From Elusimicrobiota bacterium (GTDB lineage: Bacteria; Omnitrophota; Gorgyraeia; Zapsychrales; Fredricksoniimonadaceae), in contig JAAYZZ010000024.1 in assembly GCA_012514595.1 (NCBI GenBank), forward strand, positions 1 through 14,752: DNA of 14,752 nt. The letters are read 5' to 3'. Both the position numbers and the translations under genes were made by a program. The notes beneath the pieces were generated by a model. It had not been told where the DNA came from, did not search any database, and was given only the letters and a program-made list of their open reading frames with translations. Of this stretch, positions 7,214 through 13,834 are shown piece by piece (the first letter of the stretch is position 1; each line of letters begins with the position of its first letter).

Positions 7214-7239
7214 GACCCCTTCTGGACAGCAACAGATAT

Positions 7240-7310
7240 TGACCCGTGGTGTAACGGTAGCACAAATGACTCTGGATCATTTAGTTTAGGTTCGAATCCT
7301 AACGGGTCAG
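7240..7310 (+). tRNA. trnQ: tRNA-Gln (anticodon CUG)
   Basis: The 71-base cloverleaf has acceptor stem TGACCCG (7240-7246) pairing with CGGGTCA (7303-7309) and discriminator G at 7310. The D-loop has TGGTGTAACGGTAGCAC features. The anticodon stem AATGA/TCATT holds loop CTCTGGA, so the anticodon is CUG, reading CAG (Gln). The T-arm has GGTTCGAATCC. CCA is not encoded. It lies 70 bases after gltX with its own promoter. The CUG isoacceptor reads only CAG, so a UUG tRNA must exist elsewhere. Confidence 0.95.
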
Positions 7311-7318
7311 TTTTTTAA

Positions 7319-7351
7319 CCCTCTGCGATATCAATTATTGCAGGGGGTTTT
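7319..7351 (+). terminator. Intrinsic terminator of tRNA-Gln
   Basis: CCCTCTGC (7319-7326) pairs with GCAGGGGG (7340-7347) in 8 bp including one G-U pair, with a 13-base loop, followed by TTTT (7348-7351). The T-run leads straight into the extended -10 promoter of the next gene. Confidence 0.75.
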
Positions 7352-7359
7352 GTTATAAT
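7351..7359 (+). promoter_or_regulatory. Extended -10 promoter for the hemolysin III-type gene
   Basis: TG-T-TATAAT at 7351-7359 is a consensus extended -10 element. No good -35 is seen at the right distance, as is usual for extended -10 promoters. The expected start (about 7366) is only two bases before the ATG at 7368, predicting a leaderless or near-leaderless mRNA. This agrees with the lack of a Shine-Dalgarno. Confidence 0.55.
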
Positions 7360-7367
7360 AAGCCCGT

Positions 7368-8018
7368 ATGAATCTGCAGCATCCTGTCCGTACGCTGATC
7401 GGCATTGTCGCCACGGCCATGTCTATTGTTGGCGCTGTTTTTCTTGTATGCCGTGCAGCCACGGAAGGCTCGACATGGCATGTCGTGTCGTTCTCTATCT
7501 ATGGCACCAGCCTCGTCGCTCTCTGGGCAGTGAGCACGATCTATCACTCGTTGAACGTTTCCAGAGCTGCGCACAGGACCCTCGAGCAGATCGATCATGC
7601 CATGATCTATTTTCTGATCGCGGGGACCTACACGCCGCTTTGCCTTGTGGTTTTGCGCGGGGGCTGGGGATGGAGTTTGTTCGGAGTGAATTGGGCCTTG
7701 GCGATCGCCGGCATCGTCCTCAAATTGACGTTCCGTACCCCCAGACCTTGGCTCGTCGCGTTTTTGTTTGGTTCGTATCTTCTGATGGGATGGCTCATTG
7801 TGATCGCCTGGAGCCCTCTGGTGCACGCCATTTCCGGTGGCGGGATCTTCTGGCTGTTGGCCGGAGGTCTTTTTTTTACCTTGGGAACGGTCGTTCTCAA
7901 CATGAAGGGACTTCAATCTAACGAGACCTTTGGGGCCCATGAAATTTGGCATCTTTTTGTTTTGGCGGGAGGCGCCAGCCATTTTTGGTTCATGCTGAGA
8001 CATGTTTTAACGCCGTGA
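7368..8018 (+). CDS. trhA: Hemolysin III family (PAQR-type) integral membrane protein
   Basis: The product is 216 residues with about seven hydrophobic segments (approximately 10-28, 38-56, 78-96, 106-122, 128-147, 158-177 and 190-210), the topology of the bacterial hemolysin III/PAQR family. The putative metal-site motifs are all present: SxxxH as STIYH (56-60), DHAMIYFLIAGTYTP (76-90), and HEIWH (191-195) followed by His205. The name comes from a Bacillus cereus pore-former; most bacterial members are inner-membrane proteins of uncertain role, and some are linked to membrane fluidity or lipid homeostasis, so cytolysis should not be assumed. The gene is flanked by terminators on both sides and stands alone. 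No ribosome-binding site precedes the ATG; the promoter position suggests leaderless translation. Confidence 0.9.
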   Translation: MNLQHPVRTLIGIVATAMSIVGAVFLVCRAATEGSTWHVVSFSIYGTSLVALWAVSTIYHSLNVSRAAHRTLEQIDHAMIYFLIAGTYTPLCLVVLRGGWGWSLFGVNWALAIAGIVLKLTFRTPRPWLVAFLFGSYLLMGWLIVIAWSPLVHAISGGGIFWLLAGGLFFTLGTVVLNMKGLQSNETFGAHEIWHLFVLAGGASHFWFMLRHVLTP

Positions 8019-8036
8019 TAGTGTCTTGTGGGCAAT

Positions 8037-8067
8037 CCCTGATTCTTATCAGGGGCTTTTCTTTTTT
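8037..8067 (+). terminator. Intrinsic terminator after the hemolysin III-type gene
   Basis: CCCTGA (8037-8042) pairs with TCAGGG (8049-8054) around a six-base loop, followed by GC and the T-rich TTTTCTTTTTT tract (8057-8067). Confidence 0.8.
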
Positions 8068-8207
8068 GGAGGAAGGTTATTTTTAACAAAGTCATAAAAA
8101 TAGTTGTTCAAAGAAGGGTTTTATTTAAACTGATAGAAGAGATACTGGGAATCTTCTTTCAAAAGACTGCGATCGAAAAAGTCATTGTTTTTGGGATCCG
8201 GAGGCGA
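8068..8207 (+). promoter_or_regulatory. AT-rich upstream region of the pilus/secretion operon
   Basis: No gene is visible in this stretch. It is clearly more AT-rich than its surroundings and must hold the promoter of the long operon starting at 8208, because a terminator closes the unit before it. The best sigma70-like pair I find is weak: TTGTTC (8104-8109), 16 bases, TAAACT (8126-8131). A small inverted repeat, AGAAGA (8135-8140)/TCTTCT (8152-8157), lies in the leader. No sigma54 GG-N10-GC pattern was found. GGAGG at 8200-8204 is the ribosome-binding site of the secretin, at a short three-base spacing. Confidence 0.3.
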
Positions 8208-9881
8208 ATGCGGCGTTTCCTCGTTTTCTTTCTGATGCTTTCCTTTGTGGCCCTGCCGGTCTCTGGGCAGACTCCAGGAGCCGGGACGGGCATTCCGGCC
8301 TCACAGGCCCCTTCAACGGCGGTTTCTGTGGACCCTGATTCCCTGCGCATGTCCCTTGATTATACGAATGCGGACCTCCCGTTGGTCCTCAAGTCCATCG
8401 CCTATTCGTATGATCTCAACATGGTGATCTCCGAGAAGGTCACGGGCAAGGTCTCGGCCCAGCTCAAGGACGTCACTATTGATGACGGTCTCAAGGCGAT
8501 CCTCGAGCTGAACGGATATCAATTTTCTCGTCAGAAGAACATCGTTTATATCACTTCGAATGCCGAGGCCGCCCTGGCGATCGAGGTTGTGACGCTCAAG
8601 TATTTATATGCGAAGGAGGCCAAGGATCTTTTCGTGAAGGTCCTGTCGAGTCGCGGGGATGTCCAGGTGAACGAGTCAACGAATAGTCTGATCTTCATGG
8701 ATTTTGCGGAGAACCTCCAGAAGGTGAAGGCCCTGGCGGAGGAAGTGGACCAGCCGCCCCTGCAGGTTCTCATCGAGGCGCGTCTTGTGGACATCAAGAC
8801 GACGGACATGAGAAAGATCGGGACCGAAATCAGCGCGACATACACCGCCCCCAGAGGGCATCTGGGGACCATCGGTCTTCAGACCGGGTCTTCGACCAAG
8901 CAGAGCGACGGGGGACAGCTGGCCCTCTCGCCGAGCTTCAAGCATCTTGACGCGAGCGTCACGATCGACGCCCTGATCGCGCAAAGCCGGGCCCGGATCC
9001 TGGCCTCTCCCTCGATCGCGACATTGAGCGGTCTGGAAGCCCGGATCATCATCGGCGACCGCATCCCCTACACATCCGCGTCCTCGACGATCACGGCTGG
9101 GACCGGGAATACAACGACTACGACGGAGACGAAGTTTCTGGAGGTCGGGACCACGCTCAAGGTGACGCCCCTGGTCTCTTCGGATGGCTGGATCACGATG
9201 AAGATCCATCCGGAGGTGTCCTCGTTCGTTAAGTTCGTGGACGACAATCCGCAGACCACGACGCGGGAGGCGGATGCCACGATCCGGGTGAGAGACAACG
9301 AGACGATCATTATTGGCGGGCTCATCTCCAAGACGAAGAATGACCAGGATAACGGGGTTCCGGGCCTGCGGTCGATCCCGCTTGTGGGACGGCTGTTCCG
9401 CAGGACAGAGAATCAGGATGACCAGTCCGAATTGATGGTGTTCATCACGCCGCACATCATCCGGAGCTCACCGGATAAGCCGTATCTGCAGGAGGCCCCT
9501 TCGGAGGTCTTTGTGGACATCCAGAAGAACGTCGATCAGGACCTTCTGTCAGGGTTGCTGGGCTATGCCGACAGCCTGGAGAGGGACCTGGTGGCCAAGC
9601 CCTCGGACAGTCTGTACCTGAATGCGGAGCTCCTGAAGACGTACAAGATGATCTATGACCAGTATCCGCAGGCGGGCCGTGCCGACTATTGTCTTTACAA
9701 GATGATCATGATCTATGTTCGCGAGTTCGACAAGTGTCAGGCCGCGCAGGAGATCTTGACATCCCTCCGTCGAGGGTTTCCCGAAAGTCCCTATCTCGGG
9801 GCCGCTGAGAAGATCGCCCGGTCCTGTGCGGAGATCACCCTCCCTGCCATGTCCGTGCCGGAGGGAACGGAGAGGAATTAG
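8208..9881 (+). CDS. Secretin (PilQ/GspD family outer-membrane channel) with helical C-terminal extension
   Basis: The product is 557 residues. An N-terminal signal peptide (MRRF plus hydrophobic core, likely cleaved after about residue 20, VSG|QT) is followed by a low-complexity linker. An STN/N0-like domain (about 46-118) and a secretin N1-type domain (about 124-185, VVTLKYLYAKEAKDL...) come next. The secretin barrel domain (about 186-418) carries LIEARLVDI, RILASPSIATLSGLEARI, a Ser/Thr-rich gate segment (290-308), VGTTLKVTP and VPGLRSIPLVGRLFR...ELMVFITPHII (384-418). The last ~135 residues are not secretin; they look like alpha-helical TPR-type repeats (LNAELLKTYKMIYDQYP, EFDKCQAAQEILTSLRRGFPESPYLGAAEKI). 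It forms the outer-membrane pore for a type IV pilus or type II secretion system and heads the operon. No AMIN domain is seen, so PilQ and GspD cannot be told apart. Confidence 0.92.
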   Translation: MRRFLVFFLMLSFVALPVSGQTPGAGTGIPASQAPSTAVSVDPDSLRMSLDYTNADLPLVLKSIAYSYDLNMVISEKVTGKVSAQLKDVTIDDGLKAILELNGYQFSRQKNIVYITSNAEAALAIEVVTLKYLYAKEAKDLFVKVLSSRGDVQVNESTNSLIFMDFAENLQKVKALAEEVDQPPLQVLIEARLVDIKTTDMRKIGTEISATYTAPRGHLGTIGLQTGSSTKQSDGGQLALSPSFKHLDASVTIDALIAQSRARILASPSIATLSGLEARIIIGDRIPYTSASSTITAGTGNTTTTTETKFLEVGTTLKVTPLVSSDGWITMKIHPEVSSFVKFVDDNPQTTTREADATIRVRDNETIIIGGLISKTKNDQDNGVPGLRSIPLVGRLFRRTENQDDQSELMVFITPHIIRSSPDKPYLQEAPSEVFVDIQKNVDQDLLSGLLGYADSLERDLVAKPSDSLYLNAELLKTYKMIYDQYPQAGRADYCLYKMIMIYVREFDKCQAAQEILTSLRRGFPESPYLGAAEKIARSCAEITLPAMSVPEGTERN

Positions 9882-9882
9882 T

Positions 9883-10305
9883 ATGGATACCCCCCGAGCG
9901 TCTCTGGACAACACAAAGAAAAAAGTCCTTGTCGTGGATGATGAGCGTGGAACGGTTCTCATCCTGACGAAACATTTCGAAGGCATGGGTTTTGAGGTCG
10001 TCTCGGCTTTTGACGGGCTTGCGGCCCTGGCCGCAGTACGGCAGACGAGGCCCGACCTGATCGTCCTGGACCGGATGATGCCAAAGATGGACGGGCTCAA
10101 GGTCTGTGCCATGCTCAAGAGCGATAAAAGATTTAAGGATATTCCGATCATCATGGCGACGGCCAGCGCTGATCGTGCCACACAGCAGTTGAGCGAGGAG
10201 CTGGGCGCGAATGTTTTTGTGAACAAGCCGCTCAACATGGCCGAGATCTCTTCTGCCGTACGGAAGCTCCTGGGTCTGGAAGAGCCTCCGCCCGTATCGG
10301 GTTGA
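9883..10305 (+). CDS. Stand-alone response regulator receiver (CheY-like)
   Basis: The product is 140 residues and consists of one receiver domain with no output domain. Key residues are Asp19-Asp20 (VVDDE), the phospho-acceptor Asp63 (VLDRMMPKMDG), Thr93 (MATAS) and Lys115 (NKP). The ATG at 9883 starts one base after the secretin TAG. A GGAGAGG sequence seven bases upstream, inside the secretin end, supports it against the in-frame upstream start at 9826. Position between the secretin and the assembly ATPase suggests that it controls pilus or secretion activity by phosphorylation-dependent binding, like PilG/PilH or other CheY-like proteins. No histidine kinase is encoded in the window. The role is inferred from context. 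Confidence 0.92.
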   Translation: MDTPRASLDNTKKKVLVVDDERGTVLILTKHFEGMGFEVVSAFDGLAALAAVRQTRPDLIVLDRMMPKMDGLKVCAMLKSDKRFKDIPIIMATASADRATQQLSEELGANVFVNKPLNMAEISSAVRKLLGLEEPPPVSG

Positions 10306-10324
10306 GGTGTCCGGGAGGAGGGGC

Positions 10325-10377
10325 ATGATGGTCAAGGCCGTGGGCCGAACCCCGTCATTCTCGACGGGGTGATCCCC
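10325..10377 (+). promoter_or_regulatory. Possible leader ORF and alternative hairpins before pilB
   Basis: A strong Shine-Dalgarno (GGGAGGAGG, around 10313-10321) precedes ATG 10325. This opens a 15-codon ORF (MMVKAVGRTPSFSTG) that stops at TGA 10370-10372. The stop overlaps a GTG (10369-10371) in the pilB frame as GTGA. The ORF's end contains a perfect 7-bp hairpin, CCCCGTC (10350-10356)/GACGGGG (10363-10369). That hairpin competes with GGGGTGATCCCC (10366-10377). No T-run follows, so a terminator is unlikely. This could be a translational leader controlling pilB, or chance. Confidence 0.3.
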
Positions 10378-10440
10378 AAGAGCAGTAAGCGGTTCGCACA
10401 GATTCCGGCGCGCTGTCAAGGTCAGGGGTTTTTGACGATA

Positions 10441-12066
10441 ATGATGCAGAGATACGGACGAAAAAAGATCGGCGAGATCCTTCTCAAACAGAAGGTCCTT
10501 ACCGCCGAGCAGCTCGAAAGCGTGCTGTCCGAAGAGCAGCGCACCGGCGACAGCCTTTTTCGGATCCTGCCCCGGATGCGGCTGGTCACCGCCGATCAGT
10601 TGGCCGACATCATCGCCGAGCAGGCCGGGGTTCCCCGGATGGAGCTCGGCAACATGATCATTGATAAGGCGATCGCGACGCTGATCCCGGAGGAGCTCGC
10701 GCGGAAGCACAATGTGATCCCGGTTCTCAAGATCGCCAATACGCTCACTTGCGCGATGGTGGATATTTTCAATGTCCATGTCATCGATGAGATCGCGCTC
10801 AAGACCGGGATGACCGTGGACCCGGGGGTGGCGACCGAGGAAGAGGTCGAGAAGGCGCTCGAGGATATCTATGTCGAGAAGGCCGACATGGCCGTTGTCA
10901 TTGAGACCCTGAACAAGCAGGAGACGCCTACTTTCTCGATGGATACCGCGGTTGATGTCTTTGATCTGAAGGATGCGGGGGACGAACACCCCGTCGTTCG
11001 GTTCGTCAACATGATGCTGGCCAAGGCCGTCACCGAGGGGGCCTCGGATGTCCATCTTGAGCCGGAAGAGGAGTCCCTGGAGGTCCGTTTCAGGATCGAT
11101 GGGATCCTGCATCGCCAGGCCCCTCCGCCCAAGCAGGTGAGGGAGGCCATCACCTCGCGTCTCAAGATCATGGCGAACATGGATATCGCCGAGAAACGCA
11201 AGCCCCAGGACGGCCGGATCCAGATGCAGATCGAGCAGCGCCGTATCGATGTGCGCGTCTCTGTTCTCCCGACGGTGTACGGGGAGAATGTGGTCATGCG
11301 TCTTCTGGACACCGGCAATATCCGGATCGGGCTGGACCAGATCGGGATGGACGGGGCGACCCTGGAAAAATATCGTGCACTGTTGAGGCGTCCCAATGGC
11401 ATCATCCTGGTCACGGGTCCGACGGGGAGCGGAAAGACAACCACGCTGTATTCCTCGATCGGCACGATCAATACCCCTGACAAGTCGATCGTCACGATCG
11501 AGGACCCGGTCGAATATCATTTACCCGGCATCCGGCAGACCCAGGTCGATGCCAAAGTGGACCTCACCTTTGCCAAAGGACTGCGGGCGATCCTCCGCCA
11601 GGATCCGGACATTGTGATGATCGGAGAGATCCGTGATACCGAGACCGCGCAGATCGCGATCCAGGCCGCGCTCACCGGCCACCTGGTCCTGGCCACGCTG
11701 CATACGAACAATGCGGCCGGCGCCATCACGCGTCTTTTGGATATCGGGGTTGAGCCGTTCCTTTTATCTTCCTCGATCATCGGGGTCATGGCCCAGCGTC
11801 TGGTGCGACTCATCTGCCGTGAATGCGGCGGCAAGGGCTGTCAGGCCTGCCAAAAGACCGGATACAAGGGGCGTTCGGGGATCTATGAGCTTTTGATCTT
11901 TGATGAGAAGTTCCGCGAGCTGGTCCAGCGCAAGGCCTCGACGGAGGAGGTCCACAGGGCGGCGGTCTCCTCCGGCATGCAGAGCCTGCGGGACAATGGA
12001 TTGTCCAGGGTTGAGCAGGGGATCACGACGCGCGAGGAGGTCGTTCGCGTGACGCAGGACGAATAA
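10441..12066 (+). CDS. pilB: Type IV pilus/type II secretion assembly ATPase (PilB/GspE family)
   Basis: From ATG 10441 the product is 541 residues. It powers pilin or pseudopilin polymerisation as a cytoplasmic hexamer on the inner membrane. An N-terminal GspE_N/MshEN-type region (about 8-145) starts at RKKIGEILLKQKVLT. The T2SSE ATPase core follows with ASDVHLEP (201-208), Walker A GPTGSGKT (326-333), the Asp box TIEDPVEYHLPG (352-363), Walker B IVMIGEIRD (391-399) and the His box TGHLVLATLHTN (412-423). A zinc knuckle of four Cys (459, 462, 467, 470; CxxC-x4-CxxC) is much tighter than in many PilB/GspE proteins. GYKGRSGIYEL (474-484) follows. GTG 10369 is an alternative in-frame start giving 24 more residues without family resemblance; it overlaps a small leader ORF. 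AGGGG about 14 bases before 10441 is a poor ribosome-binding site, so the start is uncertain. Confidence 0.94.
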   Translation: MMQRYGRKKIGEILLKQKVLTAEQLESVLSEEQRTGDSLFRILPRMRLVTADQLADIIAEQAGVPRMELGNMIIDKAIATLIPEELARKHNVIPVLKIANTLTCAMVDIFNVHVIDEIALKTGMTVDPGVATEEEVEKALEDIYVEKADMAVVIETLNKQETPTFSMDTAVDVFDLKDAGDEHPVVRFVNMMLAKAVTEGASDVHLEPEEESLEVRFRIDGILHRQAPPPKQVREAITSRLKIMANMDIAEKRKPQDGRIQMQIEQRRIDVRVSVLPTVYGENVVMRLLDTGNIRIGLDQIGMDGATLEKYRALLRRPNGIILVTGPTGSGKTTTLYSSIGTINTPDKSIVTIEDPVEYHLPGIRQTQVDAKVDLTFAKGLRAILRQDPDIVMIGEIRDTETAQIAIQAALTGHLVLATLHTNNAAGAITRLLDIGVEPFLLSSSIIGVMAQRLVRLICRECGGKGCQACQKTGYKGRSGIYELLIFDEKFRELVQRKASTEEVHRAAVSSGMQSLRDNGLSRVEQGITTREEVVRVTQDE

Positions 12067-12084
12067 CCGTTCCGGATCAGGGCC

Positions 12085-13338
12085 ATGGCTGTCTATACCT
12101 ACAGAGCGAGAGATCCCCGAGGACAGCTGGTCATCGGCGTTCTGGAGGCCGAGACCGAGACCGGATTGATCCGGGCGCTGCGCGGTCGGGGATATACGCC
12201 GGTCAGGATCTCTCTGGGCGGGGTGATGCCGAAGGAGCGCCCGGCGCGGATGATGATTGGCAAAAGGCTGGCCCGTCGGATCGAGAAGTGGACCGCCCCG
12301 CCGGTCCAGCTCCGCGACATGCTGGTCCTGTGCACGAACCTTTCCAGTATGATCAGCGCCGGTGTTCCCCTGATGGGGGCGCTTCAGGTCCTGGCAGAGC
12401 AGATCGCCAATCCTACCCTCCGCGATGCGGTGCGGGAGGCGGCGAAGATGGTCGCCGAAGGCGCGTCTTTCGCCGATGGTCTGGCACGATATCCGAGGAT
12501 CTTTTCACGGCTCTTTGTCAGTATGGTGCGCGTCGGGGAGATGTCGGGGACCATGCACGATGTCCTCAAGGACATGGCCTCCTATATGGAGCAGCAGGAA
12601 GTGTTGCGGCAGAAACTCCGAGGGGCCATGGTCTATCCCGCGATCCTGGCGGTCGCGGGAACGGTCGTTATTATCGTGATCGTGACATTCGTGCTGCCGC
12701 AGTTCGTTGAGATCTTTCTGCGTTCTGGTGTGGAGCTTCCTGTCCCGACGAAGATCGTTTATGCGACCGGTCTTTTTATCAAGAAATACTTGTTCCTGCT
12801 GATGTTCTTTTTCGGGGCGGCGATTACCGTCTTCAAAGTCGGGTTTTCGACACAGAAAGGCAGGGATCTTTGGGGATGGCTTGTTCTCAGAATCCCCCTC
12901 ATCGGACCGCTGGTACGCGATGTCCTGGTGGGCCGGTTCACGCGTACCATAGGCGCGCTCCTTCATGCGGGAGTTCCTTTGCTGCAATCCCTTGTTATTC
13001 TTAAGGATGTTTTAGATAATAGTGTGTTTGCTAATATCACCCAAGAGGTTTATGATAGCGCTGAAAAGGGGCAGGGCGTCCACCGGGCCCTGATGGCGCA
13101 TCGAGAGTTCCCGCGGGATGTGGTGTATATGATCTCCAATGGGGAGGAGTCGGGGGCCATGTCCGCGATGTTCTCCAAGGTCGCGGACTTCTATGAGAGC
13201 CGGGTGGATTTTTCGGTCAAGGAGCTGTTGAGTTATATTGAACCCTCGTTCATCTCGATCCTGGGAGTTGTGGTGGGTACCATGATGGCCTCTGTTCTTT
13301 TGCCCATGTTTGATATGATCAAGACGATCTCGAGGTAG
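12085..13338 (+). CDS. pilC: Inner-membrane platform protein (PilC/GspF family)
   Basis: The product is 417 residues, as usual for the polytopic inner-membrane protein that couples the assembly ATPase to pilin extrusion. It has a short N-terminal 'YTYRARDPRGQ' region and two T2SSF domains (about 76-198 and 285-407). Each has the family pattern: 'LCTNLSSMISAGVPLMGALQVL' and 'FTRTIGALLHAGVPLLQSLVIL' start the repeats, and 'MVRVGEMSG' (147-155) and 'MISNGEESG' (349-357) are the paired conserved loops. Membrane helices lie at about 187-207, 232-252 and 388-408. It starts 18 bases after pilB with a weak AGGG ribosome-binding site, so it is probably co-translated with it. Confidence 0.95.
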   Translation: MAVYTYRARDPRGQLVIGVLEAETETGLIRALRGRGYTPVRISLGGVMPKERPARMMIGKRLARRIEKWTAPPVQLRDMLVLCTNLSSMISAGVPLMGALQVLAEQIANPTLRDAVREAAKMVAEGASFADGLARYPRIFSRLFVSMVRVGEMSGTMHDVLKDMASYMEQQEVLRQKLRGAMVYPAILAVAGTVVIIVIVTFVLPQFVEIFLRSGVELPVPTKIVYATGLFIKKYLFLLMFFFGAAITVFKVGFSTQKGRDLWGWLVLRIPLIGPLVRDVLVGRFTRTIGALLHAGVPLLQSLVILKDVLDNSVFANITQEVYDSAEKGQGVHRALMAHREFPRDVVYMISNGEESGAMSAMFSKVADFYESRVDFSVKELLSYIEPSFISILGVVVGTMMASVLLPMFDMIKTISR

Positions 13339-13366
13339 GGACAAGCAGTATGGAAGCGAGGGAAGC

Positions 13367-13783
13367 GTGAGAAAGGCCTTCACTGTTGTCGAGCTCATTG
13401 TTGTGCTTACGGTCATCCTGGTCCTGGTGGGGATCGCGGTGCCGCGCATGAAGGGGTACCAGGACGAGGCCAACAAGGCCAAGGCCAATGCCGAACTTAA
13501 TGTCCTTAAGGCCGCCGTGGAGTCTTACGCTGTGAACAACAGCGCACTGCCTGCGGATATTCATGCGACCCTTACAGGCGCGACGCCGCGACTGTTGACC
13601 GCCGCCCTTTCCGACCCCTTCCGGCCTGGGGAGCATTACGGGTTTTATACTAACGGGAATTATTATGTGATCGCCTCTGCGGGGGCGGGGGGCGTCTTGG
13701 GGATCAGCGGCATCAATGCGTCGGGCGAGGTTCAGGGCAAGGAAGCGGATGATCTTTGTGTGACGAACGGGTCCGGGTGTTAA
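13367..13783 (+). CDS. Type IV pilin-like protein, tandem copy 1
   Basis: The product is 138 residues. A short class III leader (MRKA) is followed by the mature N-terminus FTVVELIVVLTVILVLVGIAVP with Glu at +5, the signature of prepilin peptidase substrates. Position -1 is Ala rather than the usual Gly. The hydrophobic helix continues into an amphipathic segment (about 28-55) and a short globular domain ending in ADDLCVTNGSGC, with the only two Cys at 131 and 138, likely a disulfide. The start is GTG 13367 with GAGGG just upstream; no alternative in frame preserves the leader. It lies 28 bases after pilC and is paralogous to the next gene: residues 22-41 and the last 12 residues are nearly or fully identical. 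Confidence 0.9.
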   Translation: MRKAFTVVELIVVLTVILVLVGIAVPRMKGYQDEANKAKANAELNVLKAAVESYAVNNSALPADIHATLTGATPRLLTAALSDPFRPGEHYGFYTNGNYYVIASAGAGGVLGISGINASGEVQGKEADDLCVTNGSGC

Positions 13784-13834
13784 CGAAAAACAAAAAAGAA
13801 TGGTTTTGTTTAAATTATGAAAGGAGACGAGGGT

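Noticed and set aside
10306..10440. c-di-GMP (GEMM) riboswitch upstream of pilB
   Set aside because: I looked for the conserved GEMM core and tetraloop-receptor sequences and did not find them; only simple hairpins are present.
9835..11520. A 561-codon open frame on the minus strand opposite the receiver and pilB genes
   Set aside because: Same codon-bias shadow; the His/Asp/Arg/Leu-rich translation has no motif and overlaps two well-supported genes.
13788..13811. Hairpin AAACAAAA/TTTTGTTT between the two pilin genes as a terminator
   Set aside because: An all but AT-only 8-bp stem without a following T-run; probably too weak to terminate, though it might affect mRNA stability.
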